Source of the DNA: Paraspadella gotoi
Lineage: Eukaryota > Chaetognatha
Reading direction: 5' to 3'
Length of the DNA: 64,000 nt
Assembly (NCBI GenBank): GCA_051294375.1
Contig: CM119268.1
Location: forward strand, 6,429,462-6,493,461
The notes below the pieces were generated by a model that worked only from the letters and a program-made list of their open reading frames with translations, had not been told where the DNA came from and made no database searches. Of this stretch, positions 9,885 through 23,373 are shown one piece after another (within the stretch, counting starts at the first letter, position 1; every line of letters starts with the position of its first letter). Both the position numbers and the translations under genes were made by a program.

Positions 9885-10336
9885 GGAAGAGGAAGGGAAG
9901 GAAGAGGAGGAAGGGGAAGGTATGGAATGGAGGAGAAGAGAGAGGACTGGGTGGGAACAGCGAGAAAATGTGTGGAAGGTGAAATTAAAAAGAAAATAGG
10001 CAGGGGAGGGATGAAAGCAAAAGTGAGTGGATAGGTGGAAATGTATTATATAAAGAGAGGGCAAAGGGCCAAGTCCAAAGGGCCAAGGGAAAAAGGGCAA
10101 AGGGGCAAAGAGCTCAAAGAGGTGTATTGGAGTAAAGGGAAAATGAGAGGGAAAAGGATTAGGGAGAAAAATTTTTAAAAAAATGTCTAACTCTCAGCCG
10201 GACCGGACCCTGATTAAACGGGTTCATTTTAATTTTTTTACTCTGGCTTAAAAGTTTATCCTTGACTCTGACCAAATGAACAAAGGGAGTTAAACAAAAA
10301 CGAATTTTTATAAAAGACAGAACTAGAAATTCTGGT
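9885..10336. repeat. Purine-rich segment duplicated at 18397-18856
   Basis: GGAAGAGGAAGG-type sequence matching 18397-18856 with scattered small indels. It directly follows the 376-N gap and is cut off by a 25-N gap. In the other copy the sequence simply continues. It is a truncated contig end rather than a biological repeat. Confidence 0.85.
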
Positions 10337-10371
10337 NNNNNNNNNNNNNNNNNNNNNNNNNAAAGAGAGGA

Positions 10372-13300
10372 GATCAAAAAACATCAGTGTAACTTATCCA
10401 CGTTTAGTAACCTCGCCTTTTAGATGACTAGAAAAAAATGAACCAAAAAAACAAAAAAGAAAGAAAATTGTCAGAAAAAAAAAAAAACCAACAACAAAAA
10501 CACTATTTCGCAACATAATTTTAATTAGGACCGTTCTACATCGATAATAACTTAACGCTAAGCGACGCCATAAGTGAGGTGCGTCCGTCCGTTCGTCTGA
10601 CCGAAGTCGATCGTTCAGACTGTCGAACGTAATCGCGCCAACCAAATTCGCGTCGGATTCGAAGATCTCCGTCAGCGCCCGGCGCCATCTCTGAAGATCT
10701 CAAACGCGACGGTTCCGTTTTCGAGGATTCCATCTCCGCCGAATTCATCTCCGCCGATTTCCGTCTGCGGCACACCTCACAAACTCACGCGGTCACCTTT
10801 GTTGTTCCATTGGTCATTGGTCCATTGTCATTGTTGTCATTTCACTTGTTAAAATTAAAGTGGTCAGCGAAAGACAGGACCGCGCGAACCCAGAGGGAAT
10901 AGAGGGAAGGAAGCTCCCCGTTTTATTATTACGAGGTTTTCGGCAAAACAAAACAAAAAAACATACATATAGAAAATTCAAAACTCGAAATTCAATTTGC
11001 ATTTTTTGTTTGTAAAGCGAAAAGATTTGTCGGACTGGTTAGGATCATTCATCATCAATCAACATGACAAAATCATAGTTATCTTGACAAGATCATCCTA
11101 ATGACCAATCGTCATTTTTCATAATCACTTGATTTATCAACCTGAAGCTGTGAGACGTTCAATTAGTCGCCTTTTTTAGCATTCATTTAATATTTTCCGT
11201 TAATCAATTCTTCGGCTGAGTAGTGTCTCAACCTCAAAAATACGCAATAATTAAAGTTTGGGTTTGAAAAAATTGGGTTAAAAAATTAATTGTATTTTTA
11301 TTAAATTACAATAATCTCATATCCAGTACCTTGGCAAACATCTTTTTCAAGTCTGAGTACTTTGGATGGGGAACAGTCAAAGCTTTTGTTCGTTTTTTTG
11401 AGGTCTAGGAAAGTCCATGGAATAGGAAATGATAATTAAAAGTGGACCAATGAACGTCTATTTGTTCGAATTAAACATACTTATACAATCAATATGTATT
11501 TTGTTATTTAGTTTGAATTTTTCGTATATATTCTAACTGAATTCTTCACATAGGCTTCCCAGCTTCGAATGACAGGAATCGGGGTTATTTGAGGATGCAA
11601 AAGATTCTATATAAGATAACACGAGTAACTTTGTTAAATTGTAAGGTGAAGTTAAATATTTATCAATGCCCATATTTGCACTCTTCTCAGCTTTTGGAAT
11701 CATCACTCTTATTATAGTTATGAATTCATAAGTAAAAACCTATCCCTAACCTAATCGGGACTAAACGTCAAACCTTTCAGAAACTCGCTCAAACGAAAAA
11801 ACTGGAAAACACTTCGATGCTTCTTATCAATGGAACTATCGATAACTCACCTTCAAACTTTCCCCAATTTTTCTCTGTTTCAGAAGCGACCTCCTGGATG
11901 CGAGGGACCGATAACTCGCTCTGCGTGAAGAATCTTGGATCTGGGGAGACGAAGATCAGAGCCTCTAAAGGACGCCGGGTTCGGACGAGGCGGAGGTCAG
12001 GGGTACTGTACAAGACCGTGCGTACACCTGACGATGAAGGGTAAGGAATGACGTGAGACGCGGATCGAGGAGGGTAAGTGTCGGGACTAGACATTAAGAC
12101 GCGAGGGTAGGATGAGAAACGTTTTGCCGCTAGAGGGCTGAAAAGGGTGCGCGTCGGAGGTATTAACCGTCACTAGTACTTGGGAATAGAAATGATAAGG
12201 GTCGGAATGTACGCCAGAAGTCGCTGAGCAGGTTCGAATAACGTCGCTCATCCTTCGAGAGGCGCTGGGTCGGGAAGACTCGCGGACTATAAAGATCTAG
12301 ACGACCTACTACAAACCGCCGCTCTTCGTTTTCCGGTCGAGAACTGTCGCGGCCGCCGTCGCCGTTTTCGCGCGTCGTTAGATCAATGACGTCGTCCTCT
12401 GCGTCGTCGGAGAGTCACTGCGACGACTTCGGTGACGCCCACCGAACCGCTACCGCGACGCCGGCGGTCGTGGCGGCGGGCGCCGACGCCGGGAAACAAT
12501 TCCGAGTTGGCAGAAAAAATGTCGTTGATCTTCGTTTTAGGGCCGAAGATGCGCGAAGGGAACGATCGGCCGATTCGGCGGCGATGCTAAAACGATATGA
12601 GGTGATTGGCGGAAAACGCGATATGATTGCCGGGACGCCGAAATTGAGACTCGTCGAAATTCGCCGAGTTTGACTAGATCCGGAGTTGGTATAACACCTG
12701 GGCTGATTAAGCGCCGGCGGGATGAGCGCGATGATGACCCTGCGGCGGTCGATTGGCGCGCGGACATCCGGATAGACTTCGGTTGGGAAGTTGTGTTGGC
12801 CCGTCACGTGACGTTCGCCGTTGCATCCCAGGAGTTCGGACATTCTGGAGGGGAAAGGCGCGGGAAGCGGATGGAGTGGCATCGGTTTTTTCGAACGATT
12901 GGAATCATTGATTCATCATTTAATATAAAATAATAATATTTAAAAAATTATTATAACATCGAACCTCAATTCGACGTGATTTTGTCTGCGGGACGGTGGC
13001 CCGATCGGCCCACGGGCAGCGGGAAAGCTCCCGTGCGAAAGCGTAGTTGCCCCGACACACAGCTGTCCGCTGCCCGCACTCCCTGAAATCAAAACGATTC
13101 AGGATAATATGTTCTTGATTTTTTAAAAAAAATATTTTCCCAAGATTGTTTTATCCCGGAGAGTCGGACATTGAATCAATTCTCCTTCTGATTTGGATGT
13201 TTTTCGAAGACGATTTACCGTTCCTGTCAGGTGAGGGTCATGATATTTGTAAACTATTTTTAAATGACAATGACCAACAAAAAAGCGTTTGACATCCCGC

Positions 13301-16300
13301 GACTTACAGAATCTGATAGGAAAGCGAACGCCTGAATTTTTCACGTAGATTCTAGATTGTCCCTCTTTGAGGCCTTTTAAATTGAAAATCGCAAGATGTA
13401 CCTTGGTTTTACTATTATAGACCTAAATATATATCAATATATTATTATTAATATAATATTGTTTGTATGTTATTACGTGTAAATACTAATGGAGGCCTTT
13501 AAACCACCAAGCCTCTCCCAAAAGTCGGGGCAAGAATATCTTAATTATAAAATTATGAATGGAAAATTTTTATATTGGTTTGTACCAATTTCATTATGCC
13601 AATATGTCAATAATTATATAATATCGTTGTTTTCTAATTAGATATTTGATTGATGTTATAAATTGTATATAAATTAGATGTTATAATGACGTATATATTT
13701 ATTTATCTTTATATTTTATTTATATTTATATAATTCTATCATAACGTTTTTAAAACGAAATACTCACCTTTCTTTTCGAAAGAGATCAGTGAATTATCTC
13801 CCAAAGTTGTGAGTGGTTCCTTGTCATTCGGAGCTTATGAAAAAAAATTCAGTTTTACATTCAGGTATCTACGTTAAACTTTTTAAACTTTTATTACCTA
13901 AATGATTTATACGGTCGTGTCGAAGCTGAAAATAAAAAACAATAAAAATATTATAAAGTCTGCATAATACTACACTATTAGTCAATTATATCAAATAACA
14001 ATAATTCGGTAAAGGCAGCTCACCCAGTGAAAGGGACGAACGGTAATTGAGAACTCATAGGGAGATAAGAAAGGGTGAGGAGGGAACGACGATGAAGCCG
14101 CCGGCCGCCGAGAGCGGGTAAGTTCGCTCCGGAGATGGAAAGTTGAAGTCTATCGCCGGAAACGAGGGTGACGGGCGTAGGGGGCGTGGCCGTCGACGTC
14201 TTCGTGTCGTCTGCATCGTCGATCCGACGACGACGACAGCTTGCGGTGACTTACGTCGCCGCTCTGCAGCGGCGACGGCAAGAGACGCTGCGCCGACGGG
14301 AGACGGGTCGAAATGAGGATCGGCAGGTGTTGTGATGTAGCGGGCGGCTGCTGTTGCTGCGATGGTCTCGTAGCGGCATCGACGCCGCGGACGGAGAAAG
14401 GCGACGGCGGTTCGACGCCGACTTTCTCGTTTCTCCGATTTATCTCGGCGGCCGCGGCGTCAATCGGCGCCTTCTCCGCCGACGATTTCACCGTGAGATC
14501 GAAGACGGCTTGAGGCGACGGCGATGGCGTCGGCGGCGCGTGGGCGAACGCCTCCGCTCCGGCGACGGTGTTCAAAACGATCCCCGGAAACGCGCACGTC
14601 TGGTCAGATTGTCGGCCTGGAGAGCGTCGGGAAGCGTCAACGTCGATCGGTGGACTCGCGTCGGATCTTTCTCGGCCGACACGGCGGGTAAGGCCGGCGC
14701 CGGAACGGCTCGTGGCAGCATCGAGCGGTAGAGGGAAAGGACGACGCGGGCGAAGCCGTCGCGAGACGCGTCGAAAGGGCGATAGTGTGAATCGAGAGTG
14801 TGAAGTATGTGGATCTGTGGGTAGAAGCATTCGTGGGCAACTGAGTGGGGTGAGTCGAGAGAGCGTCGAGTGGAGAGTTTCGTGTGGGCGCGAGTAGAAG
14901 AGTTCTCTCGGTGCCGGGTTGATGCGGAAGTGATGGATGAAGAGAGGCCGGTTGGAGCGGCTTGTCGAGTGGAGCGAGAGAGGTCGGGTCGAGTCCTCCG
15001 TCGAGGTTTTGCGTCGGGGAGAATTTCGCGCGGAGACGAGGCTTTCGCTTCGATAATTTTCTTTCGAGTGACGGGATGAGATCCTTTGAAATGGAGTTTT
15101 ACTCAGTTTGAAAATAGAATCGACGTGGTATAATCATACTGTTAACATTGTCCTACATTGTTACATAGTTTTCTATATTGCTCGTTTATGTCCTATTTCT
15201 ACGTTGTCCGACATTATGGTCATTGTCCTCTTTTGTCCTTCTACATTGGTCCTACATTAACCTACACATTCGCCAAACCTGAGATCCTTGGGTTCCACTT
15301 GATCGTCGACTTTTCATTTCGTCCGTCCGTCGTCTTCATCCTCTACAGTTTCCCCGCGTCGCTCGTCGTCGTCCGTCGCGTCGTTGTGGTCGTCGTTGTG
15401 ACATCTCCTCCCTCGTGTACGTTGAAACAGAAAAGTTGCCTAACAACAATTGACTTCTTTGTCCGCAAGTGTCCATCCATAATTTTTTAATTTTTTGCTA
15501 TACAATATTTTCATAGTTTTTCATCGTTTCTTTTCTTCAGTAGTAAACGTAAAAAAAATTAAAACTTCCGGGGTCCTTTAATATTTCATATTTTCTTTTT
15601 CAATATCTCTGTAACAGTATAAATAAATAATAATTAATAAATAAATAATAAATAAAATAAATAAATAAACCCAATCAATCCAATCAATCAATCAATAAAA
15701 TCAATAAACTCAATAATAAAATAAATAAATAAATAATAATAAATACATAACCAATCAATCAATACAATCAATAAATCAATTAATCAATCAATTCATAATA
15801 CTTCAATCAATCAATCAAAAAAGCTTTCCCTCCACTTCCCACCTTCGAAAAGCCACGTGGCTCGTCGACGGATGCTTCGTCCACCCGACTCGAGAGATTG
15901 AGAACTCCGTCATCGTCGTCGTCGTCGTCTTCGTCGTCGACGCCCGAATTGGACTCGCGTTGAAGATAGGTGGCGCGGCGCGGTGGCGGCGCCCTCTCGA
16001 CCGGCAGTGGGGTCGGGGTGGAGTCCCAACGGACTGCGAAAGAGTCTAGATTCTAGAAGATTGACTGGATTTAATTGATTGATTGATCGGATGAATTTGA
16101 TTTTGATTTTTTATATAACTACCTTTGGCTGCCAGAGGACATCCTGAAAGACTCCTGTGCGAGTTCCTGTTGCTGTTCACGTGACCTTTACCGCTGCATC
16201 CTGGAGTCGGGCATCTGACCGAAAAGTTGCAAAAATAAAAGGCTTTCGCCTGATTTTATTTTCTGTTTTCTAAGCGCGTAAACACTCTGTGCGGTTGTCC

Positions 16301-17796
16301 GAGTACCGACAGTTGCTCTACTCGTCTCCATTACAGAGCGAGCACCATCAAGTAGATTAGCATAACTTTTAGCTCCCAGACGTAACCGCCTTAGCTTTCA
16401 GGAATCAAGACTTGCATTCTATTTCGGCACTTTGTAGGGGTTAGATGAGTGCTTAGATGAATATATTATTTATTGGCATCAAAATGAAGTAATTTTTTAT
16501 TAGTTAACGAAAGTTATTGAAGCTTACTTGAAAAATTTGACCAAAAAATGAACATAATTTTAGTCTTTAAAAATGAGAAATGTATCTAAAATACAGTACT
16601 TTTTTGCAATCTTGAAGATGAAACCGGTTATAATTTGATTTCGACAACAATAACTTTTACTTTTTCTTTTTAGTTTTTAAAAAGTTGTGAGCAAATAGCC
16701 GCTAACTAAATTTTGGAAAAACAAATACATATCAAAACAATTATAGCTCAAGATAGGAACACATTTGTAACCATAATGTTAAATTCTAATAAAAAGATTG
16801 AATAAAATGTCAAAGGCTAGCTCCAGCACATAACCCCGGAAGACTCACTTGAGCACTTGTTCGTAGAGCGCACGATCTCGGGCGCGCACCTTCGCTTTGC
16901 GTGGGCATCCGGAGAGACTCCGGTGGTGGGAGTAGAGGCCGGTCACGTGACCGGGTCCGTCAATCCCGGCGCCGGGCATTTCCCGCCGTCGCGATCTGAG
17001 GAAAGGGGAAGGGAAACTGCGATGAAGAGCGAGGAATGGCAATATGTAGGCAAAAAATATAATCCTATTTTAAAAAGGCTATTTAAGCCACAAAAAAAAA
17101 GGATATTTGTTACCATATTAATACATCCAATATAAAGTAATCAATGTTGCTATTAAATGATGGTATCAGAAAAATATTCGATTCAACCGATGGGAAAGCA
17201 TTAGAGAGCTTCGGACTTCATTTGGTTACTGTGATATTATTACCATGTTTACCAGCGTAAAAAGAACTTTATTTTTAAGATCTATAGTTCGAAAAATTTA
17301 GTTCTCAAAAAAATAATCGCATTTTTAATGATTGAAATATATTAATTGATAAGTTGACCTTTCTTTTGTCTGTGGTGGTGGTTTTCACGCAATCTTTAAC
17401 TTTGTTTTTGTCTTTAGACTTAGCTTTGTTTTGAATGCTCCTGTATGTACTGAATCAACCTTGTTGAATTCGAAAATAAAACGCATAATTGACTTAAGGA
17501 CTAAGGAGGGGACTGCATAAGTTAACCCCGCCTATACCTTCAGTCGTGACCCGACTCCATATATCGCCTCCCGTTTTGGAGGGATAACAACATAGCTGAA
17601 CACTGGAATCTTTCGATCTTTTAAAATCATTTGTATATTAAATCGCTTGTACTTGGCTTACTCCTCAATTAATAAGTATAGCAAAATTTTTTTATGAAAA
17701 TATTTCGGAATTACGACTTGGTTTTTTCTATTTACTTTTTAATTCAAGTTTTATCTATTACTTTATTTAGTTTATCAATGAAATTAATTCATTTAA
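10372..17796. repeat. Second copy of 2250-9508 (probable false assembly duplication)
   Basis: Colinear with 2250-9508 from end to end, including introns, the AAAT/AATC microsatellite and all MYT1 exons. It differs mostly by single-base insertions and deletions, densest before about 13.8 kb. It begins directly after a 25-N gap and runs on into sequence that the first copy lacks because of its 376-N gap. The mutation spectrum and context fit an uncorrected long-read fill rather than an old gene duplication. Confidence 0.88.
10558..16995 (-). pseudogene. Duplicate MYT1-like gene copy, frames broken by indels
   Basis: Exon counterparts run from 16995-16849 (finger A) down to 10764-10558 (terminal exon). 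The finger B exon is intact (16123-16214). The finger A exon is one base short, and its second cysteine codon is lost in the stretch around 16960-16970 (CPAPGCDG becomes PGAGIDG). The finger D exon around 11860-12840 has many frameshifts. Such damage in almost every exon, with introns equally well preserved, suggests sequencing error, not decay of a real pseudogene. It should not be counted as a second MYT1 gene. Confidence 0.8.
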
Positions 17797-18149
17797 AGTC
17801 TTATTTTATACAAAAAGACTTGTCCGAAGTTTCCATTCGATCTGGGTCGGAATCCGCATTGCGAGGTGGCAGGGGGAATCTCCTCGGGAAAGTAAGTATC
17901 AGGAAAAGGGAGAAATGCGAGAGATTAAATCAAGATAAGGTATGACGTTTTGACCGACGACGACGGACGACGACGACGATGGGCGGCCGCCGATGAAAGC
18001 TTCAATGCATCCGTTTGTTTTTCTCTTTCTTATTTGCATAACTTTTTTCCCGCGTCCGGTCGTCGTCGACGTCGTCGTCGTCGTCGTCGTCGTCGTGTCG
18101 CTCGTCGTCGTCGTCGTCGTCACTCTCCCTTATTTTTTTGCCCTCAACG

Positions 18150-18206
<57 letters not shown>

Positions 18207-18950
18207 CTCATCTCTCTCTCTCTCTCTCTCTCTCTCCCTTCTTTTGCATAATTTCTTGGTCTGATTGGCCTCGCAGGCATTTCCTGGTTTTTCTCACTTT
18301 ATTGTCCGAGGGATTTAGCGGAGGAGAGAGGGAAGAGGAGGAGGAAGAGGGAGGGAGGGAAAGGGGGGGGAATGGGCGGGAAGGGGCGGGGGAGTAGTTG
18401 GAAGAGGAAGGGAAGGAAGAGGAGGAAGGGGAAGGTATGGAATGGAGGAGAAGAGAGAGGACTGGGTGGGAACAGCGAGAAAATGTGTGGAGTTGAATAT
18501 TAAAAAGAAAATAGGCAGGGGAGGGATGAAAAGCAAAAGTGAGTGGATAGGTGGAAATGTATTATATAAAGAGGGGCAAAGGGCCAAGTCCAAAGGCCAA
18601 GGGAAAAAGGGCAAAGGGGCCAAAGAGCTCAAAGAGGTGTTATTGGAGTAAAGGGAAAATGAGAGGGAAAAGGCATTAGGGAGAAAAATTTTTTAAAAAA
18701 ATGTGCTAACTCTCAGCCGGACCGGACCCTGATTAACGGGTTCATTTTAATTTTTTTTACTCTGGCTTAAAAGTTTATCCTTGACTCTGTGACCAAATGA
18801 ACAAAGGGAGTTAAACAAAACGAATTTTTATAAAAGACAGAGAACTAGAAATTCTGGTTCAAGTTTTCAAGTGTAAAGATTAAGAAAGAATGAACAAGGC
18901 AGAGAGTATTTAAAGAAAAATAGAGAGGTTGAGACAGAGAGGATGGGGAG

Positions 18951-19019
<69 letters not shown>

Positions 19020-19458
19020 AGAGAGAGAGGATTGAGGAGAAGGCGAGAGAAAAAAAGACAGTTGATTGCATCAACCAACGCGCCGCGGATTTTTTTTTTC
19101 AACATCTGCATGAATTTGTTTTGTTTTATTCTTTTATCTTCTGGGCAAGTTGATTGTCGACGGCGCGGTCGTCGTTGTTGTCGTCGTTGTTGTCCTCGGA
19201 AATTTAAAATAGTTCAGCCAATGAATATCTACGGATTATCAGTCGCGCGATGGCGCCTCGGAAAATAAAAATAATAAAGAAAAGAACCGAAGCGAGAGAC
19301 GGGAAAATGAAAAAAAAAGGAATATCGCTGGAAAACTGTGAAAATGAGTGAGGGAAAAAGTGTGAGAGGAAAATTGTGAGAAACGGAGATTAAAATTCTA
19401 GATATTCGTCAAAAAAACAAAGAGAGGGAAGGAGAGAGAGAGAGAGAGAGAGAGAGAG
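17797..19458. repeat. Microsatellite-rich segment: (GTC)n, (CT)n, purine-rich and (GA)n
   Basis: Contains (GTC)n at about 18061-18120, (CT)n at about 18151-18238, a GGAAGAGG-type purine stretch (18397-18700) and (GA)n at about 18949-19030. A strong plus-strand donor (GGGAAA|GTAAGTATC) near 17897 follows a possible short coding stretch, but no acceptor or homology supports an exon. Otherwise no gene. Confidence 0.7.
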
Positions 19459-19468
19459 NNNNNNNNNN

Positions 19469-20290
19469 GAGCGTCCGCATTAAAAAGTCCGCATAAAAAG
19501 TCCGGGACCTCGACGGACGGCCACTTGTCAACACAATTTCATCAGCGGAAAGGGAGGGAGANNNNNNNNNNNNNNNNNNNNNNNNNNNNNNNNNNNNNNN
19601 NNNNNNNNNNNNNNNNNNNNNNNNNNNNNNNNNNNNNNNNNNNNNNNNNNNNNNNNNNNNNNNNNNNNNNNNNNNNNNNNNNNNNNNNNNNNNNNNNNNN
19701 NNAAAAAAGGAAAAAACAAACAGGAGCGACGATGGACTGGGACATCAGATTACGGCTTTCCCGCTAATGAAGGAAGAATGAGATAAAAAATTTTTAAAAA
19801 TGAATTAAATGAAAAAAAAGAATGGAGTTAGAATAAAAAAAAGAAAGAAAGAAAAAAAGTCATGAAATTAAAATGGCGGACGAAGGAAGTTGAACGAGGA
19901 AAAATTCTAATACGAAGAATTTTTTTTTCTCTTTCGTCATGAATATTATTGGACGCTTAACTAATTTAGGTCTTTTCGGTATGTTCCGAGGACAAGATGC
20001 TTCTCAGGGAAATGTCTTTAAGGTTTATTTAAAGCGGTCGGTCGGTCTTTTTCTTGGTCTGTCTTCTGTCTAGATATGAAAGTCTTTTCGATCCGTCCTA
20101 ATTTGTTCTCCTGACGAATCCATTATGTAGTTAACAAGTTATAATCTATTAACGCATTAGCTTAATTAAATTACTTGATTGTTTCGTGTTAATTTTACAT
20201 ACACATACTTTTGTTTTGATAAATTACCATATTTGCCTAAACTTATAGTATAAAACTATGGACAGAAAGGCTGGGAAGGAAACAATAAAA
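19469..20290. other. AT-rich DNA with gap, no gene seen
   Basis: Contains a 141-N gap (19562-19702) and unremarkable AT-rich DNA. Long frames across the gap are artefacts. Confidence 0.6.
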
Positions 20291-20296
20291 TACTTA

Positions 20297-20308
20297 AGAA
20301 AAAAAGAG

Positions 20309-20358
<50 letters not shown>
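20297..20358. repeat. (GAAA)n microsatellite
   Basis: Uninterrupted GAAA tetranucleotides, followed by (GA)n and GGA-rich tracts to about 20530. Confidence 0.95.
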
Positions 20359-20659
20359 TCAATAAAAAAAAGAAAAGAGAGAGAGAGAGTGAGAGAGAGA
20401 ACGAGAAAGAGAGAAGGAAGAAAGGAACAACAAGAAATTTATGAGGAGGAATGAAAGCCGTTGGGGAGAGGAAAAGGAGGAGGAAGAGGAGGAAGAGGAG
20501 GCGAAGGAGGAGGAGGAAAAAGCGCGAGGTGGTATTATGATGAATTATCACAACTATTTCTCTTCCTCACACTTTTATCTTGAATCATTTTTTTTCAAAG
20601 ATAAAAACAAAACATTGTTATTGGTGTGAGGAAGGAAGGAGAGGAGGGAAAAAACTCTA

Positions 20660-21490
20660 CGGCGAGGATGAGAGAGGGAGAGAAGGAGAGAAGGGAGGAA
20701 GAAAGAGAATGAGAGGAAAGAGAGAATGAGAAAGGAAAAGGAAAAAAGGAAAGGAGGGAGAAAGAGAATGAGAGGAGAGAGAGAATGAGAAAGGAATAGG
20801 AAAAGAAGGGAGAAAGAGAATGAGAGGAAAGAGAGAATGAGAAAGGNNNNNNNNNNNNNNNNNNNNNNNNNNNNNNNNNNNNNNNNNNNNNNNNNNNNNN
20901 NNNNNNNNNNNNNNNNNNNNNNNNNNNNNNNNNNNNNNNNNNNNNNNNNNNNNNNNNNNNNNNNNNNNNNNNNNNNNNNNNNNNNNNNNNNNNNNNNNNN
21001 NNNNNNNNNNNNNNNNNNNNNNNNNNNNNNNNNNNNNNNNNNNNNNNNNNNNNNNNNNNNNNNNNNNNNNNNNNNNNNNNNNNNNNNNNNNNNNNNNNNN
21101 NNNNNNNNNNNNNNNNNNNNNNNNNNNNNNNNNATGATAGGAAAGAGCGAATGAGAAAGGAAAAAGGAAAAAATGAAAAGAAGGGAGAAAGAGAATGATA
21201 GGAAAGAGCGAATGAGAAAGGAAAAAGGAAAAAAGGATAAAGAGAGAGAAAGAGAATGAGAGGAAAGAGAGAATGAGAAAGGAAAAAGGAAAAAAGGAAA
21301 AAGAGAGAGAAAGAGAATGAGAGGAAAGAGAGAATGAGAAAGGAAAAAGGAAAAAAGGAAAAAGAGAGAGAAAGAGAATGAGAGGAAAGAGAGAATGAGA
21401 AAGGAAAAAGGAAAAAAGGAAAAAGAGAGAGAAAGAGAATGAGAGGAAAGAGCGAATGAGAAAGATAAAAGGAAAAAATGAAAAGTAGGG
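20660..21490. repeat. Purine minisatellite, unit about 60 bp, with internal gap
   Basis: Tandem units built from GAGAATGAGA, GGAAAGAGAG and AGAAAGGAAAAAGG, about 60-61 bp each, clearest at 21240-21470, where four units are nearly identical. A 287-N gap (20847-21133) interrupts the array, so the copy number is unknown. The long minus-strand frame through it is a translation of the repeat. Confidence 0.9.
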
Positions 21491-22540
21491 AAAAGAGACA
21501 GAACGAGATCAGAAACCATCAAGTTAAAGTTAAATATCAACGAATTCAAGAATCTCTCGTTGAATTGTATTGTCTTAATTAAAAAATAAAAAAAAAACAA
21601 AGAAAAAAAAACAGAACAAAACAAAATAACTTTTCAATCTACCCGTAACTTGAGCCTCCATTGCATAAAAACCTAAAATTTTTCGGAAATAATTCTTTAA
21701 TCTTTTTTTAAGATCACCGATTATGCCGTTCCTATGCAAAGTTATAATAAATTCAGAACACGTAAGCAGGTACGATCACAAGCTATATGAAAAATAACTA
21801 ACTCCAGTTTCGATCAATATTTTTTTAAGTGAGATCTTTGTAAATACCGCCTTCTGGCCTGAGAACTACTTTCAGAGTCATAACCTCTTTGCTGCCCGCG
21901 TTTGATGTGAGAAAGTCATCGGACGAACTCACATCTTATTCCGTTATCAACCTCATTTTAGACAAGGGTAGCCGCACCCAATACGGTGACTCAAAAATTT
22001 AACAAGTTGTCAACACAAAGTATAATTCTTTTTTTAAATACTTTTATGATAAGTAGGTTAAAAATATAAAAAAAACACACGAAAAAATCAACGTTATCAT
22101 CATCTTTCGATGATTTTATCAGTTTTTTTTTTATTTTCACTGAGAAAACGTAAGAATTTTTCAAAACTGTAATTATATTTCTTGTTTAACTTTTTATGCT
22201 CTATCAGTATCCATCAAAATTTTTTTTTCTTCTATATAGTAATATAATAATTTTAATTAGGCGAGTACCCTCAGAATAAATCATTTTTGACAAAAAATAT
22301 TTTAATACTATAATCTATGCTCATGATAGATTATTTTAACGCTGTATACATTAGCATTTAAATTTCATTTAGTTTTTCCACGACTTTTTGTCCGTAAAAA
22401 CAAGTTTGAGCAAACAATGTCGGATCTGCCCACGATCATTATCGGTAATTAATTAATTAATAATTAAATAATTACTGTTGTCGACCAACCCCATGAGATT
22501 TCCTTGATTATTTGTTCTCGTTTGCTAAGGTGGGACGGAA
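21491..22540. other. AT-rich DNA, no gene seen
   Basis: No coding, RNA or repeat signature recognised. Confidence 0.5.
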
Positions 22541-22634
22541 AGACAGACAGACAGACAGAAAGACAGACCGACAGACAGACAGACAGACATACAGACGGAC
22601 GGACGGACGGACGGACGGACAGACATACGGACGT
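22541..22634. repeat. (GACA)n/(GACG)n microsatellite
   Basis: GACA units pass into GACG units, with a few GATA-like interruptions. Confidence 0.95.
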
Positions 22635-23027
22635 TCACTTCCTCTTCAGGATCTTCAGATGAGACATTTGTATGTTAACTCATGAATCTAAGTAGTAAAT
22701 ATGTAACAAATGGAGATTTTTCGACTACGATCTGTCAAAATCTCTTCGCTCTGGTATTTTCATTTTGAAATCCGTCGCCTTTCAAAACAAATGTTGTTCT
22801 TTCCCTTCGAACTCACCTCTTCGTCCCCGCCATCCACGAACTCATTCTCCTAACCTCCCCCCGGCTCTCCTCCCACCTCCCACCTCCCGGGCCCAACCGT
22901 TTTGCCAACTCCGTCATTTCCACCGGCGGGATTCGAGNNNNNNNNNNNNNNNNNNNNNNNNNNNNNNNNNNNNNNNNNNNNNNNNNNNNNNNNNNNNNNN
23001 NNNNNNNNNNNNNNNNNGAGAGGAAGA

Positions 23028-23107
23028 GAGAGAGAGAAAGAGGGAAAAGTGATACTGGGAGAGAGAAGAAGTATTTTCTTCGTAGCTGATAAGACAAAGA
23101 ATGAGAG

Positions 23108-23156
<49 letters not shown>

Positions 23157-23190
23157 GGAAAAGTGATACTGGGAAAGAGAGAAGAAGTAT
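23028..23190. repeat. Short tandem duplication flanking (GA)n
   Basis: The segment GAAAGAGGGAAAAGTGATAC plus GGG and the following purine stretch occurs at about 23036 and again at about 23150, separated by a unique stretch and a (GA)n tract. A gap lies just upstream (22938-23017). Confidence 0.7.
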
Positions 23191-23280
23191 AAATTGCTTT
23201 AAATTGTATAATGTACGTACATATAAGTCAGCCATAATTCAAGGGCAAATTAATCGTGATGTATTTGCCCTGTTTACCTA

Positions 23281-23294
23281 AGAGAAAGAGATAG

Positions 23295-23370
<76 letters not shown>
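23281..23370. repeat. (GAAA)n microsatellite
   Basis: About 75 bp of uninterrupted GAAA units. Confidence 0.95.

Positions 23371-23373
<3 letters not shown>

Noticed and set aside
10558-16995. A second, paralogous MYT1 gene
   Set aside because: Introns and microsatellites are as well conserved as exons, differences are mostly single-base indels, and the boundaries coincide with assembly gaps.
18002-18397. Arg/Glu- and Val/Ser-rich frames on both strands
   Set aside because: Produced by (GTC)n and (CT)n microsatellites; all frames stay open because of the repeat.
20575-21624. 349-codon minus-strand frame
   Set aside because: It is the translation of a purine minisatellite of about 60 bp plus an N gap; only a few residue types recur and there is no start context or splice signal.
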